A stretch of 64,000 nucleotides of DNA, taken from Sulfitobacter sp. F26204 (lineage in GTDB: Bacteria > Pseudomonadota > Alphaproteobacteria > Rhodobacterales > Rhodobacteraceae). The DNA lies in contig NZ_JAPMLQ010000004.1 of NCBI RefSeq assembly GCF_026410305.1, positions 1-64,000 on the forward strand, given 5' to 3'. Both the position numbers and the translations under genes were made by a program. The notes beneath the pieces are model-generated. The model was not told where the DNA came from. It saw only the letters and a program-made list of their open reading frames with translations, and did not search any database. Shown here in pieces: positions 43,291-53,828 of this stretch; position 1 is the stretch's first letter; each line of letters begins with the position of its first letter.

Positions 43291-44652
43291 ATGGCTAAAA
43301 TTGAACTTACAGATAAATTCATTAAGGCTCGGAAGGTCCTAGCACGGAACGACGTTACAGATGCAAAGGAAACTGGGCTTTTGATCCGGTTCTATCCATC
43401 GGGTCAGAAAACCTTTGCCTTCAGGTTGCGCGGACCAGACGGAAATACCCAGAGTGTGAACATTGGCCACTATGGGAACATCGGCCTTGCTGATGCCCGC
43501 CTGGCAGCGGCAGAACTCCGCAGACGATTGAAATCTGGCGAGAACATCACTGCCGCGGCACATAAAGCCGCTGCTGCCGAAGAAGCCGCATTGCGTGCTG
43601 AGATCCCAACGCTCCAAGCGATCGTATTGGAATACGAAAAAATCATGTGTCAGAAGCGAAAAACATGGATGCCAACAAAACACGGCAAACCAAGTGAAGC
43701 AAGGCGCCGTATCGAGCGAGTGTTTCAACCACATTTGTCAACGCAGATCACGGAGATTGGGCTTGAAGATCTCGCGCACACAATGACTACTTATGTTCCG
43801 CGTTCCGGAAAAGGCACGGCAAACGGTCAAGTTTCGCGTGGGCGTTCTTACTTAATGACGATGTTCGACTGGGCGGCCCATCGGAATAAATCAAATAAAG
43901 TCGGCTTGGGACGTCGCGAGAAGCTGGACGTTGTTGATGTGAGGCAGACATATGATCCATCGATTGACGATCACTCCATCACAGGTCGGCGTGACAGGGC
44001 ACTGGATCATCTGGAACTAGCACGCATATTACCATTGCTGGTATGGCCCGCACCGGAGGCTTTGGGCCTGAAGACACATCCGAAACACGATCTGCGAGCA
44101 GTGGCTTTGAGGTTTCTGTTGTTGACCGCCGCTCGCCGTTCTGAGCTTGTTAACATGAAGTGGGGACATTTCCGGGAGAATTCTGGAATTTGGCACAAAC
44201 CATATGTGAAAACAATTTCCGGGCCCCCAAAGTTGCAGAATTTGCCCCTGTCTGATGCGGCGATCAAGTTATTGCGTGGACTGCCGAACTTCGACACCCG
44301 AAAACCTGGTGATTTAGTTTTTCCGAATGCAGAGGGTGGCGGTTTGGATAACTGGCAGCGGATCACCGGCGCCGTCCATAGTGTAAGCGACACTAGCAAT
44401 TGGCACCGCCATGACTTGCGTAGGACAGCTGCGACAATCATGAAATTGCTGGGAGTATCGCCACGGATTATCGATGAAATTCTGGCGCACAATGCATCCA
44501 ATAAGGACGAGGGCAGTTCTACAGCCTTAGAAAACTATCTGGCCACCACACATCTTCTCGAGCATGTAGTCGATCCGCAGAAGGTGGCCTTGGACAAATT
44601 GGCAGAGGCTTTGGAACATATTGAAATGGCCAGCAGGAAGGACTTAACTTAA
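43291..44652 (+). CDS. Tyrosine integrase (P4-type) of the genomic island
   Basis: 453 aa. An N-terminal arm-binding domain of the DUF4102 type (1-90) is followed by a SAM-like domain (105-200) and a catalytic domain (230-430). Active-site residues are visible: Arg in LTAARRSELVNMKW, the HxxR motif in WHRHDLRRTAA, His in ILAHNAS and the Tyr in ALENYLAT. GGAGAAGAGC precedes the ATG. It is 217 bp from the tRNA-Phe repeat, its probable attachment site, so it is the likely enzyme for the island. Confidence 0.88.
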   Translation: MAKIELTDKFIKARKVLARNDVTDAKETGLLIRFYPSGQKTFAFRLRGPDGNTQSVNIGHYGNIGLADARLAAAELRRRLKSGENITAAAHKAAAAEEAALRAEIPTLQAIVLEYEKIMCQKRKTWMPTKHGKPSEARRRIERVFQPHLSTQITEIGLEDLAHTMTTYVPRSGKGTANGQVSRGRSYLMTMFDWAAHRNKSNKVGLGRREKLDVVDVRQTYDPSIDDHSITGRRDRALDHLELARILPLLVWPAPEALGLKTHPKHDLRAVALRFLLLTAARRSELVNMKWGHFRENSGIWHKPYVKTISGPPKLQNLPLSDAAIKLLRGLPNFDTRKPGDLVFPNAEGGGLDNWQRITGAVHSVSDTSNWHRHDLRRTAATIMKLLGVSPRIIDEILAHNASNKDEGSSTALENYLATTHLLEHVVDPQKVALDKLAEALEHIEMASRKDLT

Positions 44653-44751
44653 TCTCTCACGGCAGTGCTTCGCGCTAAATGGACAGATTGGCAGGACACA
44701 CCTCATACCGGACCTCAATGATATGACGAAGCCCTACGGAGAAATGGTATT

Positions 44752-47700
44752 TTATGCGACGGCTTTAACCAAAGCCATAAGGTCCGAATAGTTGGTTACG
44801 ACGTCATACTTCACCTGATCTTCATTAATCCGCCTGCCGATCTCGTCAAAAAACTTGCGCGCGCATTTAATCTTGGTTTGTTCAAGCTCACGCATTTTCA
44901 TTGATGGCAGGTCAGATTTTGTCTCTGCAACGAAATATAGGTGCTTAACGCCTCCCTCTTTAAATGCGATCGCCCAGTCCGGATTATAGTCGCCCACTGG
45001 GGTGGGAATGAGAAACCCTCGTGGCAGTTTTGAATAAACGATTACCTTTGAGCTGGTGTCGAGATCCTTAACAAACTCACGTTCGATCTTAGAATCGACT
45101 ATGGCATAGTCATAAACATGGTTCTTCAATTTATCAGTGGCTTTTTTGAAGTCATTACCTGTCTCTCCCGCTGTGAACAGTTCAGATGAATACCGCTCTT
45201 CCAATGCGTCATAGGTCAGCTTTTCGATAATTGCAGTTGCCTTCTGCTCCTGAATCATATGCGACGCATCGGCGATGAACTGTTCGGGGTTCTTAGCGAA
45301 TTCACTAAATTTAACAGTCTGGATACCCCCGAGAATTTCACCGACTGTCCGGCGTGTCAGGTCCGTATTCTCGCAAATTGCACCGATCACATCATAGGAA
45401 ACACGAGAATGAGCACTGGTCCCCGTTTCGGTGCGAAGCTTCCCTTGAACAAAAGCGTCGCCCGAGCGCAATTGCTCATCGGTGACACCATCAGACAGCG
45501 TGCCTTCGGTCACCAAGTATTGCAGCGGCGCAACCGAAAGGTCACGCTCCAGCCGGTCTATACAGGTCTTGACCAACGCGTTACTGTCAAAATCGACCTG
45601 GTAGACGGCCTTGCGATTGATGCGCCGCCATAGTTCTTGAAATTCGTTGCGGTCGAAATTGTCATTCAGTTTGTTTTTCTTCGGAGCACGCCCATCGCTC
45701 AGCATGTCATTGAGAGCGGCGCTACTGAACACCGTATCTATCAACGCAAAAGTTGCATCTCTATGCTCCTCAAGGTCTTCCGGCAACGCGGCCAGCTCTT
45801 CGGACTTGCGCGCATCGTGATAGGCCTCGGTGATGTGGCCATCGTCATCCACGTAGTCGTTCTTAATCAAGAATCTCTCAAGCTTTTTGGCCAGTGTTTT
45901 GTCCAGCACCAACTCCAGATCGCCGGTCTTGAGCGATTTCCCCTCGAAGTAGTCAGCATCTGCCAATTGAGGGCGGGCAGACAGATTTTCCGCTATTTCC
46001 TTTTGAAGGCCGGTAACAAAGCCCTTGTAGCTCTCGGAAGCAACGACCGTCAGCACATTGATGTCATGCACTGTGGCAGGATGGTCCATCCGTTCACCGT
46101 TCCGGTTGACGGCAATCCGCAGACCGCGCCCAACTTCCTGACGTCGTGAAATCGTGTTTTGGCTCTCATTGTGTTTGAGCATGCACATCACGAAGACGTT
46201 GGGGTTGTCCCACCCCTCCCTCAGGGCAGAATGGGAAAAGATAAAGCGTGTGGGCTCATCAAATGATAGCAGCCGCTCTTTGTCCTTCAAGATGAGGTCA
46301 TAGTCGCTGGGTTCAGTCGATTGGCCAGCCAGTTCTCCGCGGGCGGCGGCCTTTGGGTCCGTCATCCGTCCTTTTTTGTCGATAGAGAAGTAGCCGCGGT
46401 GGGTCTTGCCAACATCGATCCCCTCAAGGTGTTTACGATATTCGACATTTTCCAAAGGCAATTCACTCAGCAAATCGGCGACCGCCTGCTCATATTCATG
46501 CTCGAATACACAGGCGTATTCCCCCTTGTCATCATCCTGACCGTAGTCCCGATACTTCACGACCTCGTCAATAAAGAAGAGTGACAGCACCTTGACCCCT
46601 CGCGCAAACAGCACCTGCTCGCGCTCGAGGTGTGCGGTAATCGTTTCGCGGATCTGGATCCGCCGGATATCGCGCTCCGTTACATCGCCCGATGCCTCAC
46701 CGGCGTGCAGCACATCACCGTTGGTAAAGTGAACTGTATCGTCGCGCGCATCGATGTTACTAACCGTGAAGCCACGATAAACTTCCAGCCCCTTGGACAT
46801 GTCCAAGAGATCGCGGCCTTGTTCCAGCTTGCGGGGCACCCGTTTGATGCCAGTCTTGGTCTTTACCTCGATATCAACAAAGGCCACTGGAGCTGCGCTG
46901 GATGTGTCGATCCGGTGCAGGAACAGGTAAGGATTTGTGCCGCTCAAGCCCTTCGTTTCCACGCCGTGGACGCGGATTTTCTTGACCAGCTTCTGGTTGA
47001 AGGCATCCACGGCGTCTAAACGATGCACTTTGTTGTGTATCGTTTTGTGGGTCGCAGAGTAGCGCAGGATGAACAAAGGATTAAATTTTGGCAGGGCTTT
47101 CTGCGTGGCAGGCCCTTCCATCTTCTGCGGTTCATCCAAAATCAGGATGGGGCGGTTTTTCGCGATCACGTCAATTGGCCTGCGCGATTGAAAATCGTCC
47201 AGCTCATCGTAGATCCGCCGGTTATCTGCGCCGGAAGCGTTGAACGCCTGCACGTTGATCACCATTACGTTGATGCCAGAGTCTGACGAAAAGCTCTCCA
47301 ACTCGTGCAACCGCTTGGAATTGTAGACGAAAGAACGGACCTTCTTGCCGTATTCCTGCTGAAAATGTTCGGCGGTCATCTGGATCGACTTGGCCACGCC
47401 TTCACGGATCGCGACGCTGGGCACCATGATGATGAACTTGGACCAGCCATAGCGCTTGTGCATTTCGAACATGGTCTTGATGTAAACATAGGTTTTACCC
47501 GTTCCTGTCTCCATCTCGACATCCAGATTGACCCGCGCACCGGGTTTATAGCTGGCAGGCTTCTTTTTGCCTTTGTCATCCGCGAAATAAGTCAGGCTAT
47601 CGGACAGCGGCTGCATCGCAAGACGTTGAACCTTGGTGATGTTCTCTATCAATCCGTCTTCCGTCAGCTTGATAGCCCCATTGCCGAAACCTTCAACCTC

Positions 47701-47835
47701 CAACTGAGCCTGTGCAGCAGCACCAGGATCGACAGTATATTTCAGTGGGTCCTGACGCGGTTGGCCCGCAAAGCAATCGACCACGGCATCCACCGCGAGT
47801 GTTTGATAGGGCTGGGATTTGAATTTAATTTTCAT
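44752..47835 (-). CDS. res: Type III restriction enzyme, Res subunit
   Basis: 1027 aa. The helicase core has Walker A in METGTGKTYVYI near residue 113, a DEAD-like ILDEPQK near 240, then HNESQNTISRRQEVGRGLRI near 570 as the motif VI region. A C-terminal nuclease domain has the PD-ExK-type pattern NPDWAI...FVAETKSD near 945-965. It travels on and cleaves DNA lacking Mod methylation. It follows mod by one base. The four genes from 53828 to 44752 appear to form one operon. Confidence 0.9.
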   Translation of the reverse strand: MKIKFKSQPYQTLAVDAVVDCFAGQPRQDPLKYTVDPGAAAQAQLEVEGFGNGAIKLTEDGLIENITKVQRLAMQPLSDSLTYFADDKGKKKPASYKPGARVNLDVEMETGTGKTYVYIKTMFEMHKRYGWSKFIIMVPSVAIREGVAKSIQMTAEHFQQEYGKKVRSFVYNSKRLHELESFSSDSGINVMVINVQAFNASGADNRRIYDELDDFQSRRPIDVIAKNRPILILDEPQKMEGPATQKALPKFNPLFILRYSATHKTIHNKVHRLDAVDAFNQKLVKKIRVHGVETKGLSGTNPYLFLHRIDTSSAAPVAFVDIEVKTKTGIKRVPRKLEQGRDLLDMSKGLEVYRGFTVSNIDARDDTVHFTNGDVLHAGEASGDVTERDIRRIQIRETITAHLEREQVLFARGVKVLSLFFIDEVVKYRDYGQDDDKGEYACVFEHEYEQAVADLLSELPLENVEYRKHLEGIDVGKTHRGYFSIDKKGRMTDPKAAARGELAGQSTEPSDYDLILKDKERLLSFDEPTRFIFSHSALREGWDNPNVFVMCMLKHNESQNTISRRQEVGRGLRIAVNRNGERMDHPATVHDINVLTVVASESYKGFVTGLQKEIAENLSARPQLADADYFEGKSLKTGDLELVLDKTLAKKLERFLIKNDYVDDDGHITEAYHDARKSEELAALPEDLEEHRDATFALIDTVFSSAALNDMLSDGRAPKKNKLNDNFDRNEFQELWRRINRKAVYQVDFDSNALVKTCIDRLERDLSVAPLQYLVTEGTLSDGVTDEQLRSGDAFVQGKLRTETGTSAHSRVSYDVIGAICENTDLTRRTVGEILGGIQTVKFSEFAKNPEQFIADASHMIQEQKATAIIEKLTYDALEERYSSELFTAGETGNDFKKATDKLKNHVYDYAIVDSKIEREFVKDLDTSSKVIVYSKLPRGFLIPTPVGDYNPDWAIAFKEGGVKHLYFVAETKSDLPSMKMRELEQTKIKCARKFFDEIGRRINEDQVKYDVVTNYSDLMALVKAVA

Positions 47836-47836
47836 A

Positions 47837-49885
47837 TCATATCGCCTTCACGTCTGTGTTGGGCGCAAGAGATTTGAAAATCTGTTTCACGTTGATCTTG
47901 GTCGCGTCGTCCTTGAAGCCTGTGTCTTTGAACACCACACGCATGGGTGCGCGAGCGGCGAGGTCTTTGACCAGTACCTCGTCCACGCCATCGTCAAAGC
48001 AGGCGGCAAGGGCGGTGCCTGCGACGAAGAACACGGTTTTGCCGTGGATCACCTCGCGGGTGATGGGCAGGGCCAGATCGACGCCCCAGTCCAGCAGCAC
48101 CTGAAACAACAGGTCTTCGGGGGAGCGATCCGGCTTGATGTTGTTCACGCGGGCCAGCAGGTCGGCCTGCGTGGTGGCATCGGGGGTGTAATAGACGTCG
48201 GCCATGTTCGAGCTGTCGATTTTCAGCACGCGAAAACCCACGTCCTTGTTCCAGTCGGGGTGGGTTTCCCCTTCGAGAATTTTTGCGCCCGCGCGGCGGA
48301 TGCGTTCTTTGGAGATTTCGGCGATAGTGGAGTAGCCTGCTTCGCGAGCCTCCGAGTCCTCGCCGGTTTCTTCAGGCAACTGAACAGCAACGAACTTACG
48401 GTTGCCACCTTCTTCAGCATTAAGTCGCATAACAGCATCGGCGGTAACACCCGATCCAGCGAAAAAATCGAGCGCGATAAATTCCTTATGAGGCAACAAC
48501 CCAATCAGATATTTAATCAGGTTCACATTCTTGGGGTTGTCAAAAACTCCATCATGTTCGAGCAAGTCCGACAACTGCGTTGAGCCTTCGTTGGTCGAAA
48601 AATCTAGAATGCTTCTGCTATTCGAGCTTTTCGTATGCGTAACAAAATATCTGCCGTTTCTCTCCTCAACGACTGGTGAGCTGAGAAAGGTTCGTTTTCT
48701 TACCTGATACCCGTTCTGCGTTTCCTTTATGAGTATGTCTCTTTTGCTACTGTTAAATTTGTCAATTTCCCAAGTCCAAGCGCCAAGCTTTCCTCTTACT
48801 TTTGGAGGCCTGATCTTTAGATACCCTTCGCCAATCAGCTTCAGGTCATCAGAATATATTTCCTCTTCGTCGTTAGAAGTCTGCGCCAACTCCACATCAT
48901 AGTCCTTCACAGCGACAAAGTTGGATGTTTGCGGATTGTAATACACGGTGTATCCAAGATTCTTACGCTTGTTCAACGTCCCGCCTTCACCCCTCGTTGT
49001 GATTGGGTCGTTCAGGATAAAATAGTCATCTCCCTCGCGAAAAACTTCAACTTCATCAGATTGATGTTTTTCCAAAGAAGCTTCAATTTTGGTTGCCGAA
49101 ACGTATCGTGTGCTTCTCCTGTAGCACACGATATATTCGTGATTTCTCTGAACATTTACAGCGTCATTTTTTGAATTAAGTTTATTGTGTATCATTGGGC
49201 CAATTAAGTTATCAGCACCAAAAATCTCATCACAGAGCTTTCTGACATTGTGCTCTTCGTTGTCGTCAATGCTTATGAAAATGACACCGTCTTCGGTTAG
49301 CAAGTTCCGCGCCAATTTTAGTCGCGAAAACATCATCGACAACCAGTCCGAATGAAACCGCCCATTGCTGGTCGTATTCGCAACCAGCCTGTTCCCCGCC
49401 TCATCCTTCTGGTTCGACCGCTCCAGAAACTCAGCCGTGCTTTCAGAAAAATCATCGTCATAGACAAAATCGTTCCCCGTATTATACGGCGGGTCGATGT
49501 AGATCATCTTGACCTTGCCAAGATAGGTCTCTTGCAGCAGCTTGAGCGCCTCAAGGTTGTCGCCCTCGATGAACAGGTTCTGCGTGGTGTCGAAATCCAC
49601 GCTCTCCTCGCGGCACGGGCGCAGGGTTTTGGCAATCGGCGCATTGGCGGTGATCAGCGCCTGCCGCTTGCCCGGCCAGTCCAGATGATAGCGTTCCTGC
49701 GGCCCTTCCACGATGCTGTCCGACAGCTCCTGCCGCAACTGGTCAAAATCCACCTTCAGCGTCGGTGCGCCATCCTCCCCCGCCGCTTCGGTCACGCAAC
49801 CGGGGAACAGCGCGCGGATCTTGGCGATATTGTCTTGGGTCAGGTCGGGGCTGTGCATTTTCAGCTTTTCAATCTCGTCTGTCAT
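47837..49885 (-). CDS. mod: Type III DNA adenine methyltransferase, Mod subunit
   Basis: 682 aa beta-class N6-adenine methyltransferase. Motif IV DPPYNTGNDF lies at residues 131-140 and motif I (LDFFAGSGVTADAVMRLN) near 470, with the target recognition region between them. The middle third is visibly richer in A and T than either flank, as expected when recognition domains are exchanged. Its start overlaps the DUF4391 gene by 4 bp and its stop is one base before res. It methylates one strand of an asymmetric site and gives specificity to Res. Confidence 0.9.
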   Translation of the reverse strand: MTDEIEKLKMHSPDLTQDNIAKIRALFPGCVTEAAGEDGAPTLKVDFDQLRQELSDSIVEGPQERYHLDWPGKRQALITANAPIAKTLRPCREESVDFDTTQNLFIEGDNLEALKLLQETYLGKVKMIYIDPPYNTGNDFVYDDDFSESTAEFLERSNQKDEAGNRLVANTTSNGRFHSDWLSMMFSRLKLARNLLTEDGVIFISIDDNEEHNVRKLCDEIFGADNLIGPMIHNKLNSKNDAVNVQRNHEYIVCYRRSTRYVSATKIEASLEKHQSDEVEVFREGDDYFILNDPITTRGEGGTLNKRKNLGYTVYYNPQTSNFVAVKDYDVELAQTSNDEEEIYSDDLKLIGEGYLKIRPPKVRGKLGAWTWEIDKFNSSKRDILIKETQNGYQVRKRTFLSSPVVEERNGRYFVTHTKSSNSRSILDFSTNEGSTQLSDLLEHDGVFDNPKNVNLIKYLIGLLPHKEFIALDFFAGSGVTADAVMRLNAEEGGNRKFVAVQLPEETGEDSEAREAGYSTIAEISKERIRRAGAKILEGETHPDWNKDVGFRVLKIDSSNMADVYYTPDATTQADLLARVNNIKPDRSPEDLLFQVLLDWGVDLALPITREVIHGKTVFFVAGTALAACFDDGVDEVLVKDLAARAPMRVVFKDTGFKDDATKINVKQIFKSLAPNTDVKAI

Positions 49886-50571
49886 GGTGTCCCCTTATCG
49901 CCCCTATTCGGCGTCTTCATATGCTCAAATTCCGCCTGCGCCTCGGCCAGTTGGCCATGCAACGTCACTTTGATATTAAACTGATTTTCTCGCTTCAGCT
50001 TGGATTGAAGCTGCGCAATCTCACGCTCTTTTGCCTTGATTTCCGCCCCGCGCGCAAGGCGGGTTTCCACATCCTCGCCCGCAACAGGCGCCACAGGCAT
50101 CAATGGCGACAACATCCCCTCGTAAAGCGCGCCCAGCGTTACCGCTACGGGTAACGGGCTGCGCGGTGTCTCACGGCTCTGCCACGTTCCACGCATATGG
50201 TCGGACACCACCCATTTGCCTGTTGCCGCATCAGATGGGCGTTTGAATGCAGCAGCGGCTTGTATCCGTTCGCCCGCCAGCAGCTCAAACATCACAGGGA
50301 AAGGAATGGCGCGGTCAATGGCGCGCAAGATATCATCATGCAGGGCGTCACCCTTGAGCGTCAGGCGGAACACCTGAATTTCCGGCACTGCCGCCGTGGC
50401 AGGCAGGTTCAGCGTTTCAGGTGCCAGCTTATGCGCCCACACGATTTGATCCACCTCGCGCACGAACCGCTCGCGCAGCGCAGTGCTGGCCTTGGCCCCG
50501 TCATAGATGCGCGTCTTCGGGATCACCCGTTTCAGCGCGGTCTGAGGCGGATATTGATAGAGCGCAGTCAT
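49882..50571 (-). CDS. DUF4391 protein of the restriction operon
   Basis: 229 aa. Two parts: an N-terminal alpha/beta domain (about 1-170, with VDQIVWAHKLAPETLNL and IPFPVMFELLAG) and a C-terminal coiled coil (about 175-225). This is the DUF4391 pattern. It is coupled by ATGA overlaps to the helicase gene before it and mod after it. Its function is not established. Conserved linkage suggests a subunit bridging the helicase and the methylase, which is inference. Confidence 0.8.
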   Translation of the reverse strand: MTALYQYPPQTALKRVIPKTRIYDGAKASTALRERFVREVDQIVWAHKLAPETLNLPATAAVPEIQVFRLTLKGDALHDDILRAIDRAIPFPVMFELLAGERIQAAAAFKRPSDAATGKWVVSDHMRGTWQSRETPRSPLPVAVTLGALYEGMLSPLMPVAPVAGEDVETRLARGAEIKAKEREIAQLQSKLKRENQFNIKVTLHGQLAEAQAEFEHMKTPNRGDKGTP

Positions 50572-53500
50572 TCGGCACGGACCACGATAAAGGCAATCAG
50601 TTCAAAATCCTCAAGCCCCGCAATGGTCTGTGTCAACGCGGTTGTGTGACCGCCCGAGAACAAGCTGTCGATGTCACGTTCCTCCTTCACCTCGATCATG
50701 GAACGGATGGCGTCATTCAGCAGATCGGAATAGGCGCCCATATTGCGCCCGTCCTGCGTTTCCGCGTTGAAAGCGGCGCAAAGTTCGCGAAATGGGATAG
50801 TGTGGCCTTTACAGCCCGTGCGGACCAGATCCAGCAAGCGTTTCACCTGCATCTGGTCGGCGACGATCTCTCCGTCCTCGCCAATGTAGATCAGGTAATA
50901 GGGGTGCAGGCGGTTCTGCTGGTTGACGTTGACGCTGTCATGAATGTTGCGCAGCGCAAAGATCACCCCGGGGACAAGCCCGCGTTGCGGATCAGCAGGG
51001 ACAACCGTATGCAACCCGTTAGGCATACGCGGCAGATCATCGTGCGTTTTTAGGTAGTTCAGCAGATCCATCCGGAAGTCGTTGAGCCCCAGGTCGGTGA
51101 TGGAAATGCCGGTTTTGACGTCCTCCAGTTCGATCACCTCGTCCTGAAGGCGCTGAAGCTGGTCCTTGCGATAGGCCACATCCGAGCTTTTGGAGGTCAG
51201 CACGTTATCCTCACCGGTGCCCGCCATATCGACGATGTGCATCCGGTTCTCGACCCGCTCCTTGAGGTTGATGTATTCATCAAGGCTGATGTCGGGCCAG
51301 TAGTTTGACAACTGGATCTGCGTGTTTGGAGAGCCGATCCTGTCAATCCGGCCGAATCGCTGGACGATACGCACCGGGTTCCAATGGATGTCATAATTTA
51401 TAAGGTAGTCACAATCCTGAAGGTTTTGGCCTTCTGATATGCAGTCAGTGCCAATGAGAATGTCCAGCTCGGCTAGATCGTCTGGCATGATCTTGTCCTT
51501 TTCTTTCGCACGGGGTGCAAAGAGGGTCAGGACGGATTGGAAGTCATACGTTTTCTTGAGCGTTGTCCTGGGACCGCCCGAGCCTGTGACAATTCCGGTA
51601 TGGATGTTCTGCGCCTCGGCGAAATGGGGAGCAAGCTGGGCGAACAGGTAGTTTGCTGTGTCTGCGAAGGCGGTGAAGACGACCACCTTGCGGTTACCGG
51701 CGTTCAACGGGTTAGCCATCTTGCCTTCGATCTCGGCAATCAGGTGCTGGAGTTTGGCATCATCGTCGGGGGTGACACGCTCCATTTCGACAATCAGGCC
51801 GTCGATGATAATCTTGTCGGCAGCCAGTTCGTGCTTCCAAGCCTTGATATCCATGTCAGCCAGGTCAATCTTGATCTTCTTGCCAACTGAGAAATCCGAA
51901 AAATCGTCGTCTTCCTCAGCGGCGTTTTCGAAATCGATATCCAGATCATCCACCAGTCCGCCGCCGCCCGAAGCTTCAAACCGATCGATTGCTTCTAATG
52001 TGCGCCCGATATTCTCGGAAAGAGCGCCAAGGGTCTTGCGGAAAGCATAGACAGAACTTTCCAGCCGTTTGAGCAGGTTGGTAGTCATCAGAGCTTGAAG
52101 GCTTTTCTCACGATCAGCCTGCTTCAGAGTGCCTTTGCCACCTTCAGTCTTTGTGTCGTAAAGGTCTTCATACTTCTTTAGCCTGCTGGGCTGTATGTAG
52201 TTGACTGGGGCATAGACTGCCATCTTGAGCGCACTTAACTGCGCGAAGATCTCGTTGAACCCGATCACATCCGTCCGATGGGTGATGGGTAAGTGGTGAG
52301 ACAGCGGTTTTAGACGCGTCGGGAAAGTCCCGATGTCAGCGGTATCGTAGAACGTTTCGATATGTTTGCGCGACCGCGCGATTGTCACCGCGTCCAGAAG
52401 TTCAAAGAAGTCGAAATCGAGCGCCCGCAGGATTGATGCTGGCGTTCGTTGCTCTGGAGGCAGGTCCGACCATACGTTGAACGCTGCCTGAGCACGGCGA
52501 AATATTTCCTCTACGCTCGTCTTGGTCTTGAGGTTTTTACTAAGTGCGTCTGAATGCCCTTCATACGCTAGGGCCAGCTGGTTTCGCAGGTCCGTAAATC
52601 GGTTGTTCACCGGGGTCGCCGACAGCATCAAAACTTTGGTTTTCACGCCCGCTTTAATGACCTTCTCCATCAATCGCTGATAGCGGGTTTCCCTGTCTTT
52701 ATAGACATCGTTATTCCGGAAGTTGTGAGATTCATCGATGACAACAAGATCGTAGTTTCCCCAGTTAACGCGATCGAGTCGCATCCCGAAGGACTCCCCA
52801 GATGTCCGCGACAGGTCGGTATGGGATAGAACGTCATAGCGGAACCGGTCCTTCGCAAAAATATTGGTGGTCAGGTTCGCATTGTAGTTTCGCCAGTTGT
52901 CCGCAAGCTTCTTGGGGCAGAGGACAAGAACGTCCTTATTGCGCAGTTCGTAATATTTGACGACCGCAAGGGCTGTAAAGGTTTTGCCGAGCCCAACGCT
53001 ATCCGCCAGAATACAGCCGTTGTAGGTCTCAAGCTTGTTGATAATACCGACCGCAGCATCTCTTTGATAATTGAACAGCTTTTTCCAGACCAGACTTTCC
53101 TGATATCCAGTGCGGTCCTTCGGTAGGACGTCCTCATCGATATCGTTAAGAAAATCGCTGAACAGGTTAAAGAGGATCATGAAGTAAACCCGTTCCGCTG
53201 GGTTTTCCTGATAGACCGCCTCGATATGCTCCAAAACTTCAGTAGTTACATCGTTCAACTTTCCCTTATCGTTCCAGATTTGGTCAAACAGATTCAGGTA
53301 AGTTTGCGCAAACTGAGGCTCGTCCATGACTTGCGTGTAATTCGAAATTGCGTCACCTTGCTGATATCCAAGATCGACAGCCGTGAAGCCGGACAGCGGC
53401 ATGTAGGCAGTATTCGCATCGGTTTTCTGAATATGTGCAAATTGCTGCATAGGGCCAAAGGTCGCGTTTGATTTGAAGCACGCCTTCCTGCGTATCCATT

Positions 53501-53828
53501 CAGCACATTCACGAGCCACAGCGCGCTGGGTCATTTTATTGCGCAATTGTATTTCAAACTCGCTACCGGACAGAACACTACTGGAGCGCCCGTTCGGAAT
53601 GAAAAATTGGCGCTTTTCTTTTCTGATGCGATCAATCGCGCCGTTGGCTACAAATGTCGGTTCGGTGAAAAGGAATTCAAATTCGTCCAACTGTTCCAAC
53701 TCGGACTTCAAGGCCTCAAAAGCGTAAATTGAAAAGCAACCCGCAGCTATACGTAACTTAGTCCCCCCTGTTAGCTCGCGCTTGAGGTCGTCTCCCAAGA
53801 GGGTCGTAGTGTTGTCGATTATGCGCAA
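50568..53828 (-). CDS. SNF2/HepA-like helicase of the restriction operon
   Basis: 1086 aa. An N-terminal PLD-like fold (about 1-180) has LRIAAGCFSIYAFEAL, but I see no HKD catalytic motif. The SF2 helicase core follows: Walker A in ADSVGLGKTFTAL near 285, DEAH-like VVIDESHNF near 365, LSATPVNNR near 405 and motif VI QRFGRIDRIG near 830. It is the first gene of a four-gene operon with DUF4391, mod and res. ATP-dependent translocation on DNA is expected, but its partner role is unknown. Confidence 0.85.
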   Translation of the reverse strand: MRIIDNTTTLLGDDLKRELTGGTKLRIAAGCFSIYAFEALKSELEQLDEFEFLFTEPTFVANGAIDRIRKEKRQFFIPNGRSSSVLSGSEFEIQLRNKMTQRAVARECAEWIRRKACFKSNATFGPMQQFAHIQKTDANTAYMPLSGFTAVDLGYQQGDAISNYTQVMDEPQFAQTYLNLFDQIWNDKGKLNDVTTEVLEHIEAVYQENPAERVYFMILFNLFSDFLNDIDEDVLPKDRTGYQESLVWKKLFNYQRDAAVGIINKLETYNGCILADSVGLGKTFTALAVVKYYELRNKDVLVLCPKKLADNWRNYNANLTTNIFAKDRFRYDVLSHTDLSRTSGESFGMRLDRVNWGNYDLVVIDESHNFRNNDVYKDRETRYQRLMEKVIKAGVKTKVLMLSATPVNNRFTDLRNQLALAYEGHSDALSKNLKTKTSVEEIFRRAQAAFNVWSDLPPEQRTPASILRALDFDFFELLDAVTIARSRKHIETFYDTADIGTFPTRLKPLSHHLPITHRTDVIGFNEIFAQLSALKMAVYAPVNYIQPSRLKKYEDLYDTKTEGGKGTLKQADREKSLQALMTTNLLKRLESSVYAFRKTLGALSENIGRTLEAIDRFEASGGGGLVDDLDIDFENAAEEDDDFSDFSVGKKIKIDLADMDIKAWKHELAADKIIIDGLIVEMERVTPDDDAKLQHLIAEIEGKMANPLNAGNRKVVVFTAFADTANYLFAQLAPHFAEAQNIHTGIVTGSGGPRTTLKKTYDFQSVLTLFAPRAKEKDKIMPDDLAELDILIGTDCISEGQNLQDCDYLINYDIHWNPVRIVQRFGRIDRIGSPNTQIQLSNYWPDISLDEYINLKERVENRMHIVDMAGTGEDNVLTSKSSDVAYRKDQLQRLQDEVIELEDVKTGISITDLGLNDFRMDLLNYLKTHDDLPRMPNGLHTVVPADPQRGLVPGVIFALRNIHDSVNVNQQNRLHPYYLIYIGEDGEIVADQMQVKRLLDLVRTGCKGHTIPFRELCAAFNAETQDGRNMGAYSDLLNDAIRSMIEVKEERDIDSLFSGGHTTALTQTIAGLEDFELIAFIVVRAE

